Origin: Bordetella parapertussis
GTDB taxonomy: Bacteria; Pseudomonadota; Gammaproteobacteria; Burkholderiales; Burkholderiaceae_C
Reading direction: 5' to 3'
DNA length: 64,000 nt
Assembly: GCA_945901125.1 (NCBI GenBank)
Contig: CAMDKD010000006.1
Span: 35,058 to 99,057, forward strand
In this document: positions 8,971 through 18,841 of the stretch, piece by piece
Numbering within the stretch: the stretch's first letter is position 1
Layout of the letters: every line of letters starts with the position of its first letter
Translations under genes and position numbers: made by a program
Notes under the pieces: model-generated
The model's input: only the letters and a program-made list of their open reading frames with translations
Database searches by the model: none
Told to the model about the DNA's origin: nothing

Positions 8971-11241
8971 ATCAAAAAAAGTACCCCAAATACCGTCGGA
9001 CTCCTTGAAGAATTCAAAGGCGTCGTAGAAGGTCATCGCGATGGCCATGGATTTGTCGTCCGCGACGACGGTCAATCCAATGTGTATTTGCCTCCTAACG
9101 AGATGCGCGCCGTGTTGCATCGCGACTGCGTGATCGCACGTGTCACACGCACCGACAAAAAGGGCAGACCCGAAGGCCGCATTCTCGAAATCACTGAAAG
9201 ACCTGCGCATCCCATCATCGGACGCTTGTTGCAGGAAAGCGGTGTCTGGCTGGTTGCGCCCGAAGACCGGCGTTACGGTCAGGACATACTGGTTCCCAAA
9301 ACCGCCACCGGTAAAGCGCTGGTCGGTCAAGTGGTGGTGGTCGAGTTAACAGAGCCGCCGAGTTTGTACGGTCAACCTGTGGGACGTGTGCAGGAAGTGC
9401 TGGGCGAGATGGACGACCCCGGCATGGAGATTGAAATTGCGGTGCGCAAATACGGCGTACCTCATCGGTTTTCCGAGCCCTGTTTGAAACAAGCTGAAGG
9501 CTTGCCGGACAAGGTCACCGTCAAAGACGCGCAGCACCGTGTCGATTTGACTGACGTGGCCTTTGTCACCATAGACGGCGAAGACGCGCGTGATTTTGAC
9601 GACGCGGTGTATTGCGAACCGCTGACCGACAAGTCGCAACCCGGTTGGCGCTTGCTGGTGGCCATCGCCGATGTCGGGCATTACGTGGACACCGGCAGCG
9701 CCATCGATATCGATGCCTACGACCGGGCCACCAGCGTGTACTTTCCGCGCCGCGTCATTCCTATGCTGCCGGAAAAATTATCCAATGGCTTGTGCTCGCT
9801 CAATCCCCATGTGGATCGCTTGTGCATGGTGTGCGACATGATGATTGGCGTGGATGGCGAAGTATTCGCCTACCAGTTTTATGAAGCTGTCATGCACAGC
9901 CATGCGCGTTTCACCTACACCGATGTCGCCGCTGTTTTGTCCAACACACGCGGGCCGCAAGCGCTCAAGCACAAGGCGCGCGTGAATGATTTGCTCAATT
10001 TGCACGATGTCTACCGGGCCTTGCTCAAGTCGCGTCAAAAGCGCGGTGCAGTGGATTTTGAAACCACCGAAACACAAATTGTTTGCGATGAAAGCGGAAG
10101 AATTGAAAAAATTGTTCCGCGCATACGCAACGAAGCGCACCGTTTGATTGAAGAGGCCATGCTGGCCGCCAACGTTTGCAGCGCCGACTACATCATGAAC
10201 AGCAAACACGCTTCGCTGTTTCGGGTGCACGAAGGGCCGACGCCGGAAAAAATTGAAATATTGCGCAACTACCTCAAGGCCATTGGCGTCGGCATGCAAA
10301 TCGGCGAATCGCCCAAGCCGGAACATTTTCAGACGATTGCCAACGCCACCAAAGACCGGGTGGATGCGCAGCAAATCCACAGCATGCTGCTGCGTTCCAT
10401 GCAACAGGCGATTTACACGCCTATCAACAGCGGGCATTTCGGTCTGGCTTTTGAGGCTTACACGCATTTCACCAGTCCTATCCGGCGCTACCCGGATTTG
10501 CTGGTGCACCGTGTCATCAAGTCCATCTTGCATGGCAGATGCTATCAACTCCCGGCCTTGCCGACGCCCGGTGAGGCACACGCCAAACTCGCCAGAAGAC
10601 TGGCCACCCAGGCGGCCAAATCATCCAAACCTTCAGCGCAAGCGAATGTGAAACATTCGCCCGAGTTACAGTCTTGGCAAGCGGCCGGCTTGCATTGCAG
10701 TGCCAATGAGCGTCGCGCCGATGAAGCCAGCCGTGACGTTGAAGCATGGCTGAAATGCCAGTACATGCGCGAACACCTGGGTGAAGATTTCAGCGGCACC
10801 GTGTCTGCCGTCACCACCTTCGGCGTATTTGTCACGCTGGACGCCATGTATGTTGAAGGCTTGGTGCACATCACTGAGTTGGGCGGCGATTATTTCCGTT
10901 TCGATGAAGCCAGGCAGGAGTTGCGCGGCGAGCGCACCGGTATTCGCTACGCCATAGGCGCGCGCGTCCGGGTGCAAGTCAGCCGCGTCGATCTGGATGG
11001 CCGCAAAATCGATTTCCGCTGGGTACAAGACGATTTGATGGATGGTGCGGCGGCGATTGTTCGCAAAGCCAAAACACAGCCGCAAGCTGAGGCCGGAAAA
11101 ATATCAGGTAAAACCGGGGCAAGCGGCGCAAAGAAGACCACCGATTCCAAGCGCGGTTCCAAAAAACCATTCGGCAAAGCGGCGAAAAAATCGCCTACTG
11201 CTTCACAAACAACTAAAAAAAGTGCGAAAAAACGTGCTTGA
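8971..11241 (+). CDS. rnr: Ribonuclease R, lacking the usual N-terminal HTH; start codon unusual
   Basis: RNase R is a processive 3'-5' exoribonuclease that degrades structured RNA. About 756 aa are visible. The order is a cold-shock domain (GVVEGHRDGHGFVVRDD) at the very N-terminus, a second CSD (VGRVQEVLG), the RNB catalytic domain with DGEDARDFDDAV (metal-binding Asp residues) and FTSPIRRYPDLLVHR, the family-specific NERRADEASRDVEAWLKC, an S1 domain (GTVSAVTTFGVFVTLD), and a Lys/Ala-rich tail. Burkholderiales RNase R normally has about 80 more N-terminal residues with a winged HTH (family knowledge), missing here. After the tRNA there is no in-frame ATG, GTG or TTG before the CSD. The best fit is an ATC at 8971 preceded by AGAGG at 8961-8965. 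A TTG at 8863 would require translating the antisense of the whole tRNA. Confidence 0.85.
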   Translation: MKKSTPNTVGLLEEFKGVVEGHRDGHGFVVRDDGQSNVYLPPNEMRAVLHRDCVIARVTRTDKKGRPEGRILEITERPAHPIIGRLLQESGVWLVAPEDRRYGQDILVPKTATGKALVGQVVVVELTEPPSLYGQPVGRVQEVLGEMDDPGMEIEIAVRKYGVPHRFSEPCLKQAEGLPDKVTVKDAQHRVDLTDVAFVTIDGEDARDFDDAVYCEPLTDKSQPGWRLLVAIADVGHYVDTGSAIDIDAYDRATSVYFPRRVIPMLPEKLSNGLCSLNPHVDRLCMVCDMMIGVDGEVFAYQFYEAVMHSHARFTYTDVAAVLSNTRGPQALKHKARVNDLLNLHDVYRALLKSRQKRGAVDFETTETQIVCDESGRIEKIVPRIRNEAHRLIEEAMLAANVCSADYIMNSKHASLFRVHEGPTPEKIEILRNYLKAIGVGMQIGESPKPEHFQTIANATKDRVDAQQIHSMLLRSMQQAIYTPINSGHFGLAFEAYTHFTSPIRRYPDLLVHRVIKSILHGRCYQLPALPTPGEAHAKLARRLATQAAKSSKPSAQANVKHSPELQSWQAAGLHCSANERRADEASRDVEAWLKCQYMREHLGEDFSGTVSAVTTFGVFVTLDAMYVEGLVHITELGGDYFRFDEARQELRGERTGIRYAIGARVRVQVSRVDLDGRKIDFRWVQDDLMDGAAAIVRKAKTQPQAEAGKISGKTGASGAKKTTDSKRGSKKPFGKAAKKSPTASQTTKKSAKKRA

Positions 11242-11259
11242 TTTTTCAGGAGAAACAAT

Positions 11260-12012
11260 ATGAGTCAGCAAAAAATAGCCATAGTTACAGGCGCAGGTAC
11301 TGGTGTAGGCAAGGCGGCAGTCATTGCCTTGGCAGGTGCCGGCTGGAAAGTGGTGCTGGCCGGTCGCCGTCAGCAGCCCTTGGATGAGCTTGCTCACAGT
11401 CTTGGTCAAGCCGGTAGCAGCTTGGTTGTGCCTACCGATGTGGCCAACCCGGAATCAGTGGCCGCGCTGTTTGCCACGACGGTGAAAACCTGCGGCCGCG
11501 TGGACTTGTTGTTCAACAACGCCGGTGTCAGCGCGCCCGGCGTGCCATTGGATGAACTCAGCATTGAGCAATGGCGCAATGTGGTCGACATCAACTTGAA
11601 CGGCATGTTTTATTGTTTGCAGCAGGCTTTCAAAGCCATGAAAACCCAGGATCCCATGGGCGGGCGCATCATCAACAACGGTTCTATTTCAGCTTATGCG
11701 CCGCGTCCCAATTCCATTGCCTACACAGCGACCAAGCACGCGGTGACCGGTTTGACAAAAACGGCGGCTTTGGACGGGCGCAAGTTCAATATTGCCGTGG
11801 GTCAGATCGACATCGGCAATGCCGGCACTGAAATGGCGGCCAAGATGGCGCTGGGTGTGCCCCAGGCGAATGGTGAAATCAAGGCCGAACCTTTGATGGA
11901 CGTTTCGCATGTCGGCGAATCCGTGCTGTACATGGCCAGCTTGCCCGCCAGCGCCAATGTGCTGTTCCACACCGTGATGGCCACCAACATGCCGTTTGTC
12001 GGCAGAGGTTAA
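11260..12012 (+). CDS. Short-chain dehydrogenase/reductase of unknown substrate
   Basis: A 250-aa classical SDR. It has the cofactor motif [12 protein letters not shown] near residue 10, an Arg-containing GRR segment after beta-2 suggesting NADP(H) preference, NNAGVSAPG, and the catalytic Ser ([10 protein letters not shown]), Tyr and Lys ([11 protein letters not shown]). The substrate cannot be told from sequence. It follows rnr by 18 bases with a good AGGAG Shine-Dalgarno, so it may be co-transcribed. Its 3' end overlaps the convergent FAD oxidoreductase by 4 bases. Confidence 0.85.
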   Translation: MSQQKIAIVTGAGTGVGKAAVIALAGAGWKVVLAGRRQQPLDELAHSLGQAGSSLVVPTDVANPESVAALFATTVKTCGRVDLLFNNAGVSAPGVPLDELSIEQWRNVVDINLNGMFYCLQQAFKAMKTQDPMGGRIINNGSISAYAPRPNSIAYTATKHAVTGLTKTAALDGRKFNIAVGQIDIGNAGTEMAAKMALGVPQANGEIKAEPLMDVSHVGESVLYMASLPASANVLFHTVMATNMPFVGRG

Positions 12013-13247
12013 AAGCGTTCTATACCCAGACCTTTGAGGTCGATTTCGCAGTCTCTGCCCGACACCATGTCAGCAATCGCGCGGGCGCTGCCGCTGCTGC
12101 AAGCCCAGCCGTGGTTACCGTGTCCGATGTTGAGCCAAACACCGGGCACGCCGCTGAGTCCCAACACAGGAACGCCGTCGCTCATCACGTCCCGGGTGCC
12201 TCGCCAAACTTGTACGTTGTCCTGGGTTTTCGCGGCACCGGCAAACCAATCGTTCAAGACTTTGTAAAGCAAGTCGGTGTTTTTTTCTGAAGGTTGCCGG
12301 GCTAGGCCGATTTCACACATGCCGCTGACACGTATGCGTTGTCCCGAGCGCGCAATAGCAACCTGGTGTTTAGCGTCGAGTACGCCACAAGACGGCGCAT
12401 CCATTTCCTCGCGCAAGGCTGCGCTCAGCGAATAGCCGTGTACAGCGAGAACCGGCAGTTGTATGCCGATTTTTTGAACAAGTGCTTTGCTGTGAAAACC
12501 AGCGCAGACAACCACATGGTTAAATGAGACTGACTCTTTGTCGGTGAAGTTAAGCAGAGTTGGTTTGGAGACAGAAAGAGGCAACACTTCATGGCCTGTC
12601 TTGAACACCACGCCGAGTTGTTCGGCTTCCTGCTTGGCCAGAATGGTGAACTGACGGCAATTGGCCACGGCATCGTTTGGAAAGCAAACAGAGCCCCATA
12701 ACTGTGTTTCTGTAGACAGCGCCGGCTCCAATGCCTGTGTGTCTGCGGCGCTCAGTGTTTTGTAAAGAATGCCAGCGTCTTTGAGCAGCGACAGTTGTAA
12801 TTCGACTTCTTGAAAATCCGCTTCACTTCGGCACAAAAGCAAAGAACCCGGGCTGTTTTCATAACTCAAACCGTATTGTTCGGTGACGCCTTTAAATACC
12901 TCCTGGCTGTAAAAAGCAAGACGTTGCAAAGAGGCCAGCTTTAAACCGGCTTCAGGATGTCCGCAAGCACGTAACCATTGCCAGACCCAGCCGCCTGGAA
13001 ACTGCAACAAGCCGTTCACGTGTATGCCGCTTTCACCTGTGAGCCATTTTTTGAATTGGCGTGAAAACAGGCCAGGCGCCGTCCACGAGTTCACCAGACC
13101 GGGGCCCATGAAGCCCGAGGCGGCAAAGCTGGCTTGCTGGGCAATGCCCGAACCTTTTTCATAAACCACGACTTCATGCCCGTGGGATACCAGTTCGAGT
13201 GCGGTAGTCACGCCGATAACGCCTGCTCCGATGACGGCAATTTTCAT
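12009..13247 (-). CDS. DadA-like FAD-dependent D-amino acid dehydrogenase / glycine-oxidase-type oxidoreductase
   Basis: A 412-aa DAO-family flavoprotein. The N-terminal [17 protein letters not shown] is the FAD dinucleotide-binding motif. The C-terminal part has [22 protein letters not shown], the second FAD contact typical of DadA (D-amino acid dehydrogenase small subunit, which deaminates D-amino acids and passes electrons to the respiratory chain). At 412 aa it is slightly shorter than E. coli DadA (about 430). No alanine racemase lies nearby, so the DadA name is by family only; a different amine substrate is possible. Confidence 0.8.
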   Translation of the reverse strand: MKIAVIGAGVIGVTTALELVSHGHEVVVYEKGSGIAQQASFAASGFMGPGLVNSWTAPGLFSRQFKKWLTGESGIHVNGLLQFPGGWVWQWLRACGHPEAGLKLASLQRLAFYSQEVFKGVTEQYGLSYENSPGSLLLCRSEADFQEVELQLSLLKDAGILYKTLSAADTQALEPALSTETQLWGSVCFPNDAVANCRQFTILAKQEAEQLGVVFKTGHEVLPLSVSKPTLLNFTDKESVSFNHVVVCAGFHSKALVQKIGIQLPVLAVHGYSLSAALREEMDAPSCGVLDAKHQVAIARSGQRIRVSGMCEIGLARQPSEKNTDLLYKVLNDWFAGAAKTQDNVQVWRGTRDVMSDGVPVLGLSGVPGVWLNIGHGNHGWACSSGSARAIADMVSGRDCEIDLKGLGIERF

Positions 13248-13296
13248 AGATTTAAACCAAAGTTACCAATTCGCCGCGGGAGAGGGGGTGGAGATA

Positions 13297-13305
13297 TGTT
13301 AAAAT
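13297..13305 (+). promoter_or_regulatory. Probable extended -10 promoter for rpsB-tsf
   Basis: TGTTAAAAT contains an extended -10 (TGn followed by TAAAAT) about 145 bases before the rpsB start. No convincing -35 is present, as expected for an extended -10 promoter. Assigned by position and motif only. Confidence 0.45.
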
Positions 13306-13321
13306 TTTTTGGCTTTGTGGT

Positions 13322-13338
13322 GATCAAATGGTTTGATC
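13322..13338 (+). promoter_or_regulatory. Hairpin in the rpsB 5' leader
   Basis: GATCAAATGGTTTGATC is a perfect 7-bp stem with a 3-nt loop, located just downstream of the proposed promoter and about 110 bases before the rpsB ATG. In several bacteria the rpsB leader is an S2 autoregulatory site; whether this stem does that here is inference. Confidence 0.4.
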
Positions 13339-13448
13339 TTCTCAAGCAAATCCCAAACCGGTTCAATAAAGGTGTTGCCAGTCGACAGTTCATCCTGTCA
13401 TTCTAGCGATGGCGAACCGACTTTAAGACTCAACCTTTGGAGTAATTT

Positions 13449-14201
13449 ATGTCAGTAAGTATGCGCGAAATGCTTGAAGCCGGTGTCCACTTCGGACACC
13501 AAACACGTTTCTGGAACCCGAAGATGGCACCGTATATTTTCGGCCATCGCAACAAAATTCACATCATTAACCTGGAAAAGTCACTGCCTCTGTTCCAGGA
13601 TGCCATGAAATTCGCCAAGCAGTTGTCTGCCAATCGTGGCAATATTCTGATGGTTGGCACCAAACGCCAGGCCAGAGAAATCATCGCCAGCGAAGCCAAA
13701 AGAGCCGGTGTGCCTTTTGTCGATCAACGCTGGCTCGGCGGCATGCTGACCAATTTCAAAACCGTTAAAACATCCATCAAGCGCCTCAAAGACATGAAGG
13801 CTCAGCAGGAAATCGGTTTGGATGCCATGTCCAAAAAAGAACAACTCATGTTCATGCGTGAACTTGAGAAGCTGGAAAAAGACATAGGCGGCATTCAAGA
13901 CATGGTTACATTACCTGATGCGATTTTTGTGATCGACGTGGGTTTCCATAAAATCACTATTGCAGAAGCCAAAAAACTCGGCATTCCCCTCATCGGCGTG
14001 GTCGATTCCAACCACTCTCCTGAAGGCATTGACTATGTCATTCCCGGCAACGATGACTCTTCCAAAGCAGTGACTTTGTATGCGCGCGGCATCGCCGACG
14101 CCATCCTCGAAGGTCGCGCCAACGCTGTCAACGACGTCATCAAGGCTGTGGCTGAGGGTGACGATGAATTCGTCGAAGTTGAAAGCGGCAACCCGGCTTG
14201 A
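13449..14201 (+). CDS. rpsB: 30S ribosomal protein S2
   Basis: S2 is a small-subunit protein needed for S1 binding and translation initiation. The 250-aa product starts [19 protein letters not shown], the canonical S2 N-terminus, and contains [20 protein letters not shown] and [15 protein letters not shown]. The acidic C-terminal tail is typical of Burkholderiales S2. A TTTGGAG Shine-Dalgarno precedes the ATG. An intrinsic terminator lies between this gene and tsf, so tsf expression probably depends on read-through. Confidence 0.99.
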   Translation: MSVSMREMLEAGVHFGHQTRFWNPKMAPYIFGHRNKIHIINLEKSLPLFQDAMKFAKQLSANRGNILMVGTKRQAREIIASEAKRAGVPFVDQRWLGGMLTNFKTVKTSIKRLKDMKAQQEIGLDAMSKKEQLMFMRELEKLEKDIGGIQDMVTLPDAIFVIDVGFHKITIAEAKKLGIPLIGVVDSNHSPEGIDYVIPGNDDSSKAVTLYARGIADAILEGRANAVNDVIKAVAEGDDEFVEVESGNPA

Positions 14202-14221
14202 TCCGCTTGGAGTTTGAGATC

Positions 14222-14246
14222 AAGGGGCTTGATTGGCCCCTTTTTT
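14222..14246 (+). terminator. Intrinsic terminator / attenuator between rpsB and tsf
   Basis: AAGGGGC and GCCCCTT form a 7-bp G+C-rich stem around a 7-nt loop, followed by a run of T. It is placed 20 bases after the rpsB stop, in an otherwise co-transcribed pair, so it probably sets the S2:EF-Ts ratio. Confidence 0.85.
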
Positions 14247-14287
14247 GCACCTGATTGAATAAACGCAACAAGATAGAGGAGTTTGAC

Positions 14288-15181
14288 ATGGCAACAATAA
14301 CCGCAGGCATGGTCGCTGAACTGCGTGCAAAAACCGACGCACCCATGATGGAGTGCAAAAGAGCTTTGACCGAAGCCGAAGGCGACATGGTCAAGGCAGA
14401 AGAATTGCTGCGCGTCAAGCTGGGCAGCAAAGCCAGCAAGGCATCCGCGCGGGTGACGGCTGAAGGCGTGGTCACCATTGCCATGCACGGTGGCGCTGGC
14501 GCCATGCTCGAAGTCAATTGCGAAACAGACTTTGTCACCAAGAACGACAGCTTTCTGGCGCTTGCCAATGCAGCTGTCGGTTTGATCGCGGCCCACCAAC
14601 CTGCCGATGTCGCTGCCTTATCAGCCCTGGCATATGAGCAAGATGGTTTCGGTCCGACGGTAGAAGACGTGCGCAAAGGCCTGATCGGCAAGATCGGCGA
14701 GAACATGAGCTTTCGCCGTTTCAAATACTTTGATCAAAGCAATCATCTGACGTCTTATTTGCACGGCACTCGCATTGGCGTGGTGGTTGAGTTCAACGGG
14801 GACGAAGCCGCCGCCCGCGACGTCGCCATGCACGTGGCCGCCATGAAGCCGGTGTCACTGACCAGCGCCGATGTGCCTGCTGCTTTGATAGAGACCGAAC
14901 GTTCTGTTGCAACAGCCAAAGCTGCTGAATCCGGCAAGCCTGCTGAGATCGCCGCCAAAATGATCGAAGGCGCAGTGCAAAAGTACTTGAAAGAAGTGTC
15001 TTTGTTCAATCAGACTTTCGTGAAAAACGACAAGCAGACGGTGGAGCAAATGCTTCAATCGGCCAAAACCACGGTCAAGGCTTTCACCATGTATGTGGTC
15101 GGGGAAGGCATTGAGCGCAGAGTCGATGACTTTGCCGCCGAGGTGGCTGCCCAGGTAGCCGCTGCCAAACAATCAGCATGA
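14288..15181 (+). CDS. tsf: Translation elongation factor Ts
   Basis: EF-Ts is the guanine nucleotide exchange factor for EF-Tu. The 297-aa protein begins [20 protein letters not shown], the conserved N-terminal UBA-like domain, followed by the TDFVTKND motif (Asp/Phe that intrude into EF-Tu) and the core and dimerisation domains. The start at 14288 follows a GAGGAG Shine-Dalgarno; an in-frame ATG at 14255 precedes that site and is not favoured. Confidence 0.98.
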   Translation: MATITAGMVAELRAKTDAPMMECKRALTEAEGDMVKAEELLRVKLGSKASKASARVTAEGVVTIAMHGGAGAMLEVNCETDFVTKNDSFLALANAAVGLIAAHQPADVAALSALAYEQDGFGPTVEDVRKGLIGKIGENMSFRRFKYFDQSNHLTSYLHGTRIGVVVEFNGDEAAARDVAMHVAAMKPVSLTSADVPAALIETERSVATAKAAESGKPAEIAAKMIEGAVQKYLKEVSLFNQTFVKNDKQTVEQMLQSAKTTVKAFTMYVVGEGIERRVDDFAAEVAAQVAAAKQSA

Positions 15182-15185
15182 CATG

Positions 15186-15217
15186 AAAAGGGGACACAAG
15201 TTAGTCCCCTTTTTTTT
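15186..15217 (+). terminator. Intrinsic terminator after tsf
   Basis: AAAGGGGAC pairs with GTCCCCTTT (9 bp) around an 8-nt loop and runs into a T tract. It separates tsf from pyrH, so pyrH-frr-cdsA-dxr probably has its own start or relies on read-through. Confidence 0.88.
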
Positions 15218-15255
15218 GAACCCTGCTCACATTGATGTATCCGGAGAAGAATGCA

Positions 15256-15981
15256 ATGACATCCAAAAAACCCGCCTATAAAAGGATTTTGCTCAAGCTT
15301 TCCGGTGAGGCTTTGATGGGGGACGATGCATTCGGTATCAACCGCGACACTATCGTCCGTATGGTTGAAGAAATCGCCGAGATTACCCGGCTTGGGGTTG
15401 AAGTGGCCGTGGTCATAGGCGGCGGCAATATTTTTCGCGGCGTGGCCGGCGGTTCTGTCGGCATGGACAGAGCGACAGCGGATTACATGGGCATGTTGGC
15501 GACGGTGATGAATGCATTGGCGCTGGCTGACACCATGAACAAGGCCGGTTTGATCGCGCGCGTCATGTCGGCCATTGGTATTGAACAGGTGGTCGAGCCT
15601 TATGTGCGCCCCAAGGCCTTGCAGTACCTGGAAGAGGGCAAAGTGGTGGTGTTCGCCGCCGGCACCGGCAACCCGTTTTTCACGACAGACACAGCAGCAG
15701 CCTTGCGCGGAGCTGAAATCGGTGCCGCCATGGTGTTGAAAGCCACCAAGGTCGATGGTGTTTATACCGCCGACCCGAAAAAAGACCCGACGGCAACCCG
15801 CTATAGTCAAATCAGTTTTGACGATGCCATCAACGGCAACTTAGGCATCATGGACGCTACGGCTTTTGCCTTGTGCCGTGACCAGAAGTTGCCCATCACC
15901 GTGTTTTCCATATTCAAGCACGGTGCGCTCAAGCGGGTGGTGATGGGTGAAGATGAAGGAACACTGGTTTTCGCTTCATGA
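15256..15981 (+). CDS. pyrH: UMP kinase
   Basis: PyrH phosphorylates UMP to UDP in pyrimidine nucleotide synthesis and is a hexameric amino-acid-kinase-family enzyme. The product is 241 aa. It has the N-terminal [13 protein letters not shown] lysine/glycine motif, [26 protein letters not shown], and [15 protein letters not shown]. The ATG at 15256 follows GGAGAAG; in-frame ATGs further up at 15232 and 15235 precede that site. It is followed 33 bases later by frr. Confidence 0.97.
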   Translation: MTSKKPAYKRILLKLSGEALMGDDAFGINRDTIVRMVEEIAEITRLGVEVAVVIGGGNIFRGVAGGSVGMDRATADYMGMLATVMNALALADTMNKAGLIARVMSAIGIEQVVEPYVRPKALQYLEEGKVVVFAAGTGNPFFTTDTAAALRGAEIGAAMVLKATKVDGVYTADPKKDPTATRYSQISFDDAINGNLGIMDATAFALCRDQKLPITVFSIFKHGALKRVVMGEDEGTLVFAS

Positions 15982-16014
15982 AACAGTGACATTTTGGCAG
16001 GAGGACTTGGAACC

Positions 16015-16575
16015 ATGGATATCAGCGAGATCAAGAAAAACAATGAAAGCAAGATGGACCAATCCATTGCGGCTTTCAATAACAGCCTGAGCAAAATCCG
16101 CACAGGCAGGGCCAATCCCGGCTTGCTTGACAACATCTTGGTCGAGTATTACGGCAACCCCACGCCTTTGTCACAGGTAGCCAATGTGTCGCTGCTGGAC
16201 GCGCGCACCATCAGTGTTCAGCCTTGGGAAAAAGGATTGGGCCCTAAGATAGAAAAAGCCATACGCGAAAGCGATCTGGGTTTGAACCCTTCCTCTATGG
16301 GCGATTTGATTCGTGTGCCCATGCCGCCCATGACCGAAGAGCGCAGAAAAGAGATGACCAAAATTGTCCGCAACGAAGGCGAGAACGCCAAGGTTGCCGT
16401 TCGCAATTTACGCCGGGACGCCAATGAAGCGGTGAAAAAACTCGTCAAAGACAAACTTGCCTCTGAGGATGAGCAAAAACGCGCAGAGGCAGACATACAA
16501 AAAGTGACCAACAGGCATATTGCAGACATAGATAAATTAATGGCTTCCAAAGAACAGGAAATCATGGCTGTCTGA
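16015..16575 (+). CDS. frr: Ribosome recycling factor
   Basis: RRF splits post-termination ribosomes with EF-G. The 186-aa protein matches the family length, with the tRNA-mimic triple-helix core. Motifs include [44 protein letters not shown] and [13 protein letters not shown]. The ATG at 16015 is preceded by AGGAGG. Normally uppS would follow; here cdsA begins only 12 bases after the frr stop. Confidence 0.97.
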   Translation: MDISEIKKNNESKMDQSIAAFNNSLSKIRTGRANPGLLDNILVEYYGNPTPLSQVANVSLLDARTISVQPWEKGLGPKIEKAIRESDLGLNPSSMGDLIRVPMPPMTEERRKEMTKIVRNEGENAKVAVRNLRRDANEAVKKLVKDKLASEDEQKRAEADIQKVTNRHIADIDKLMASKEQEIMAV

Positions 16576-16587
16576 GCGGCTTTTCAC

Positions 16588-17421
16588 ATGCTTAAACAAC
16601 GCATCATCACCGCCTTGCTTTTATTGGCGGTCTTTTTACCGGCGTTGTTTCACCCGGACGCGCGCTGGCTTGGTTTAGCCGGTTTGTTTCTTGTGGCCGC
16701 CGGTGCCTGGGAATGGGGCCGCTTAAACAACATGGGCACCGTCTCCGCTCTGCTCATGTCGGCTATTTGTTTGGTGCTTTGCGTAGCTGTGTGGTTCAGC
16801 GGTGCTGCTGGTTTGATGCCGAATGCTTTGTGGTTGCTGGGCGGTGTTTTCTGGATCAGTCTGCTGTTTTATTTTTTAAAGCATGGTGTCGACAGTTGGC
16901 GAACACTGCCTGCAATCATCAGAAACCTGATCGGCATAGGCGTGCTGACCATGACCTGGTTGGCTTTGTACCAGGCCAAAAGCATCGGGACGTCTTTTTT
17001 GACATCGGTGCTGGTGCTGGTATGGGTGGCGGATATCTCTGCGTATTTCGTCGGCAAACAATGGGGACGTCATAAGCTCGCACCTGCTATCAGTCCGGGT
17101 AAGAGTCGCGAAGGATTGCTCGGCGGGTTGCTTGGCGTGCTTGTGTTGTCATTTGCCTGGCTGGCCTTGCAAACCCAGTTTCCGGCTTTGAGCGACAGTT
17201 TGTTTGCCAGACTCTATGCACACGGTGTGTTTTTCATGATTGCCGGTGTGATTTTCCTCACCCTGATCAGCGCCGCCGGTGACTTGTTTGAATCGCTTTT
17301 AAAGCGCAGCGCAGGTGTGAAGGACAGCAGCCGTTTATTGCCTGGTCACGGCGGTGTGCTTGACCGCCTGGACGCGTTGCTGCCCACCTTACCTTTAGCC
17401 ATGATGCTTTATTTGATGTGA
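16588..17421 (+). CDS. cdsA: Phosphatidate cytidylyltransferase
   Basis: CdsA makes CDP-diacylglycerol from phosphatidic acid and CTP at the inner membrane, the branch point for phospholipid synthesis. The 277-aa protein is a multi-spanning membrane protein with about eight hydrophobic segments. Near the C-terminus it has the CDP-OH signature region SAAGDLFESLLKRSAGVKDS followed by LPGHGGVLDRLDAL. The central ADISAYFVGKQWGRHKLAPAISPGKS is also typical. It directly follows frr, without the uppS gene that usually intervenes. Confidence 0.95.
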   Translation: MLKQRIITALLLLAVFLPALFHPDARWLGLAGLFLVAAGAWEWGRLNNMGTVSALLMSAICLVLCVAVWFSGAAGLMPNALWLLGGVFWISLLFYFLKHGVDSWRTLPAIIRNLIGIGVLTMTWLALYQAKSIGTSFLTSVLVLVWVADISAYFVGKQWGRHKLAPAISPGKSREGLLGGLLGVLVLSFAWLALQTQFPALSDSLFARLYAHGVFFMIAGVIFLTLISAAGDLFESLLKRSAGVKDSSRLLPGHGGVLDRLDALLPTLPLAMMLYLM

Positions 17422-17431
17422 GCCAAACGCC

Positions 17432-18628
17432 ATGAAAAAAAATCTGACCGTGCTGGGCTCTACCGGTTCCATCGGTGTCAATACCCTGGATATTGTGGCC
17501 AGGCATGCTGACCGCTACACCGTTTACGCGCTGACCGGTGCCACACAGGTCGACAAAATGTTGGCCCAGTGTGCTGCGTTCAAGCCGAGATACGCTGTCA
17601 TGGTTCACGAGGCTGCGGCTCAACTATTGAAGGATAGGCTTAAGGCTGAGGGACTTCAGACCCAGGTCTTGTCCGGACCGCAAGCCTTGAACGATGTCGC
17701 ATCTGCTCCCGAAGTCGACATGGTCATGGCGGCCATTGTGGGCGCTGCCGGACTTGCATCCTGTTTGAGCGCAGCAAGAGCCGGTAAGCGTCTGCTGTTG
17801 GCCAACAAGGAAGCCCTGGTGGTGGGCGGTGAATTGTTTCTGGATGCGGTTCAACAAGGCGGTGCCAAGCTATTGCCGATTGACAGTGAACATTCTGCTG
17901 TTTTTCAAGCCTTGCCTGAAGACGCAAGCACTTGGCCGGGCGTGGTCAGCAAAATCATTTTGACGGCATCCGGCGGACCTTTCAGAACCCGCTCCCCATC
18001 GACTTTGCATGCCGTTAGCCCTGAAGAAGCCTGTGCCCATCCCAACTGGGTGATGGGAAGAAAAATCTCAGTGGATTCAGCGACCATGATGAACAAGGCA
18101 CTTGAGGTCATTGAAGCCAGGTATTTGTTCGGCATGGTGCCTGAGCAAATTGAAGTCATCATCCACCCTCAGAGCATTGTTCATTCCATGGTCGAGTTCG
18201 TCGACGGCTCCATCGTGGCTCAACTGGGTACGCCGGACATGCGCATGCCGATTTCTTACGGCCTGGCCTGGCCGGACCGCATTGCATCGGGCGCCGGTAA
18301 TATCGATTTCCGCAAAAGCTCCCTGATGACCTTTGAGTCGATGCAGGACATCGACCATCAAAAAAGATTTCCCGGCCTGGCTTTGGCCTGGGAATCTCTC
18401 AAGGCCCCGAGTGGAACCACGGCAGTTTTGAATGCAGCCAATGAAGTTGCGGTAGCGCTTTTTTTGGCTGGGGAAATTCAGTTTGATCTGATTCACGCGG
18501 TGAATCTGGCTACTTTGTCAGCGTGTTTACCGGAAAAGCCGCGTTCACTGGAGGATTTGCTGGAAATTGATGCAAAAGCGAGACTTAAAGCTAGCGAGGC
18601 AGCGAAGAAAATGATGAGAAAGAATTGA
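17432..18628 (+). CDS. dxr: 1-deoxy-D-xylulose 5-phosphate reductoisomerase
   Basis: Dxr converts DXP to methylerythritol phosphate using NADPH and a divalent metal, upstream of IspD in the same pathway. At 398 aa it has normal length. Visible motifs are the NADPH-binding GSTGSIGVNTLDI, LANKEALVVGGELF, the metal/substrate site PIDSEHSAVFQ, and SGGPFRT. Further on is HPNWVMGRKISVDSATMMNKALEVIEA, interrupted here only to respect length: the key pieces are WxMGxKISVDSATM and NKxLExIEA. The rseP gene that commonly follows is missing. Confidence 0.96.
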   Translation: MKKNLTVLGSTGSIGVNTLDIVARHADRYTVYALTGATQVDKMLAQCAAFKPRYAVMVHEAAAQLLKDRLKAEGLQTQVLSGPQALNDVASAPEVDMVMAAIVGAAGLASCLSAARAGKRLLLANKEALVVGGELFLDAVQQGGAKLLPIDSEHSAVFQALPEDASTWPGVVSKIILTASGGPFRTRSPSTLHAVSPEEACAHPNWVMGRKISVDSATMMNKALEVIEARYLFGMVPEQIEVIIHPQSIVHSMVEFVDGSIVAQLGTPDMRMPISYGLAWPDRIASGAGNIDFRKSSLMTFESMQDIDHQKRFPGLALAWESLKAPSGTTAVLNAANEVAVALFLAGEIQFDLIHAVNLATLSACLPEKPRSLEDLLEIDAKARLKASEAAKKMMRKN

Positions 18629-18841
18629 AATAAATGAATGCCAGATCACAATACGTTTACGGTCTTTCTGCCTATGCACCGTGTGAGCTGATGTATTATC
18701 AAGTCAACGTTTTATCAGGTTCATGTTCCAAGTGAAAGTGAATATATGTATGCATTGAAACACTTGCGCGCATGCCATCTCAGGCTGCCCGGATATCTGA
18801 CTCTTTCGAAATTCCACTCATAGATTAATCGCGACCACTTC

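Noticed and set aside
9778..10581. Long minus-strand reading frame of 267 codons inside rnr
   Set aside because: Antisense shadow of the RNB domain, with no ribosome binding site or recognisable domain.
18633..18740. Short reading frame between dxr and bamA as an rseP remnant
   Set aside because: About 30 codons without hydrophobic segments, HExxH or PDZ features.
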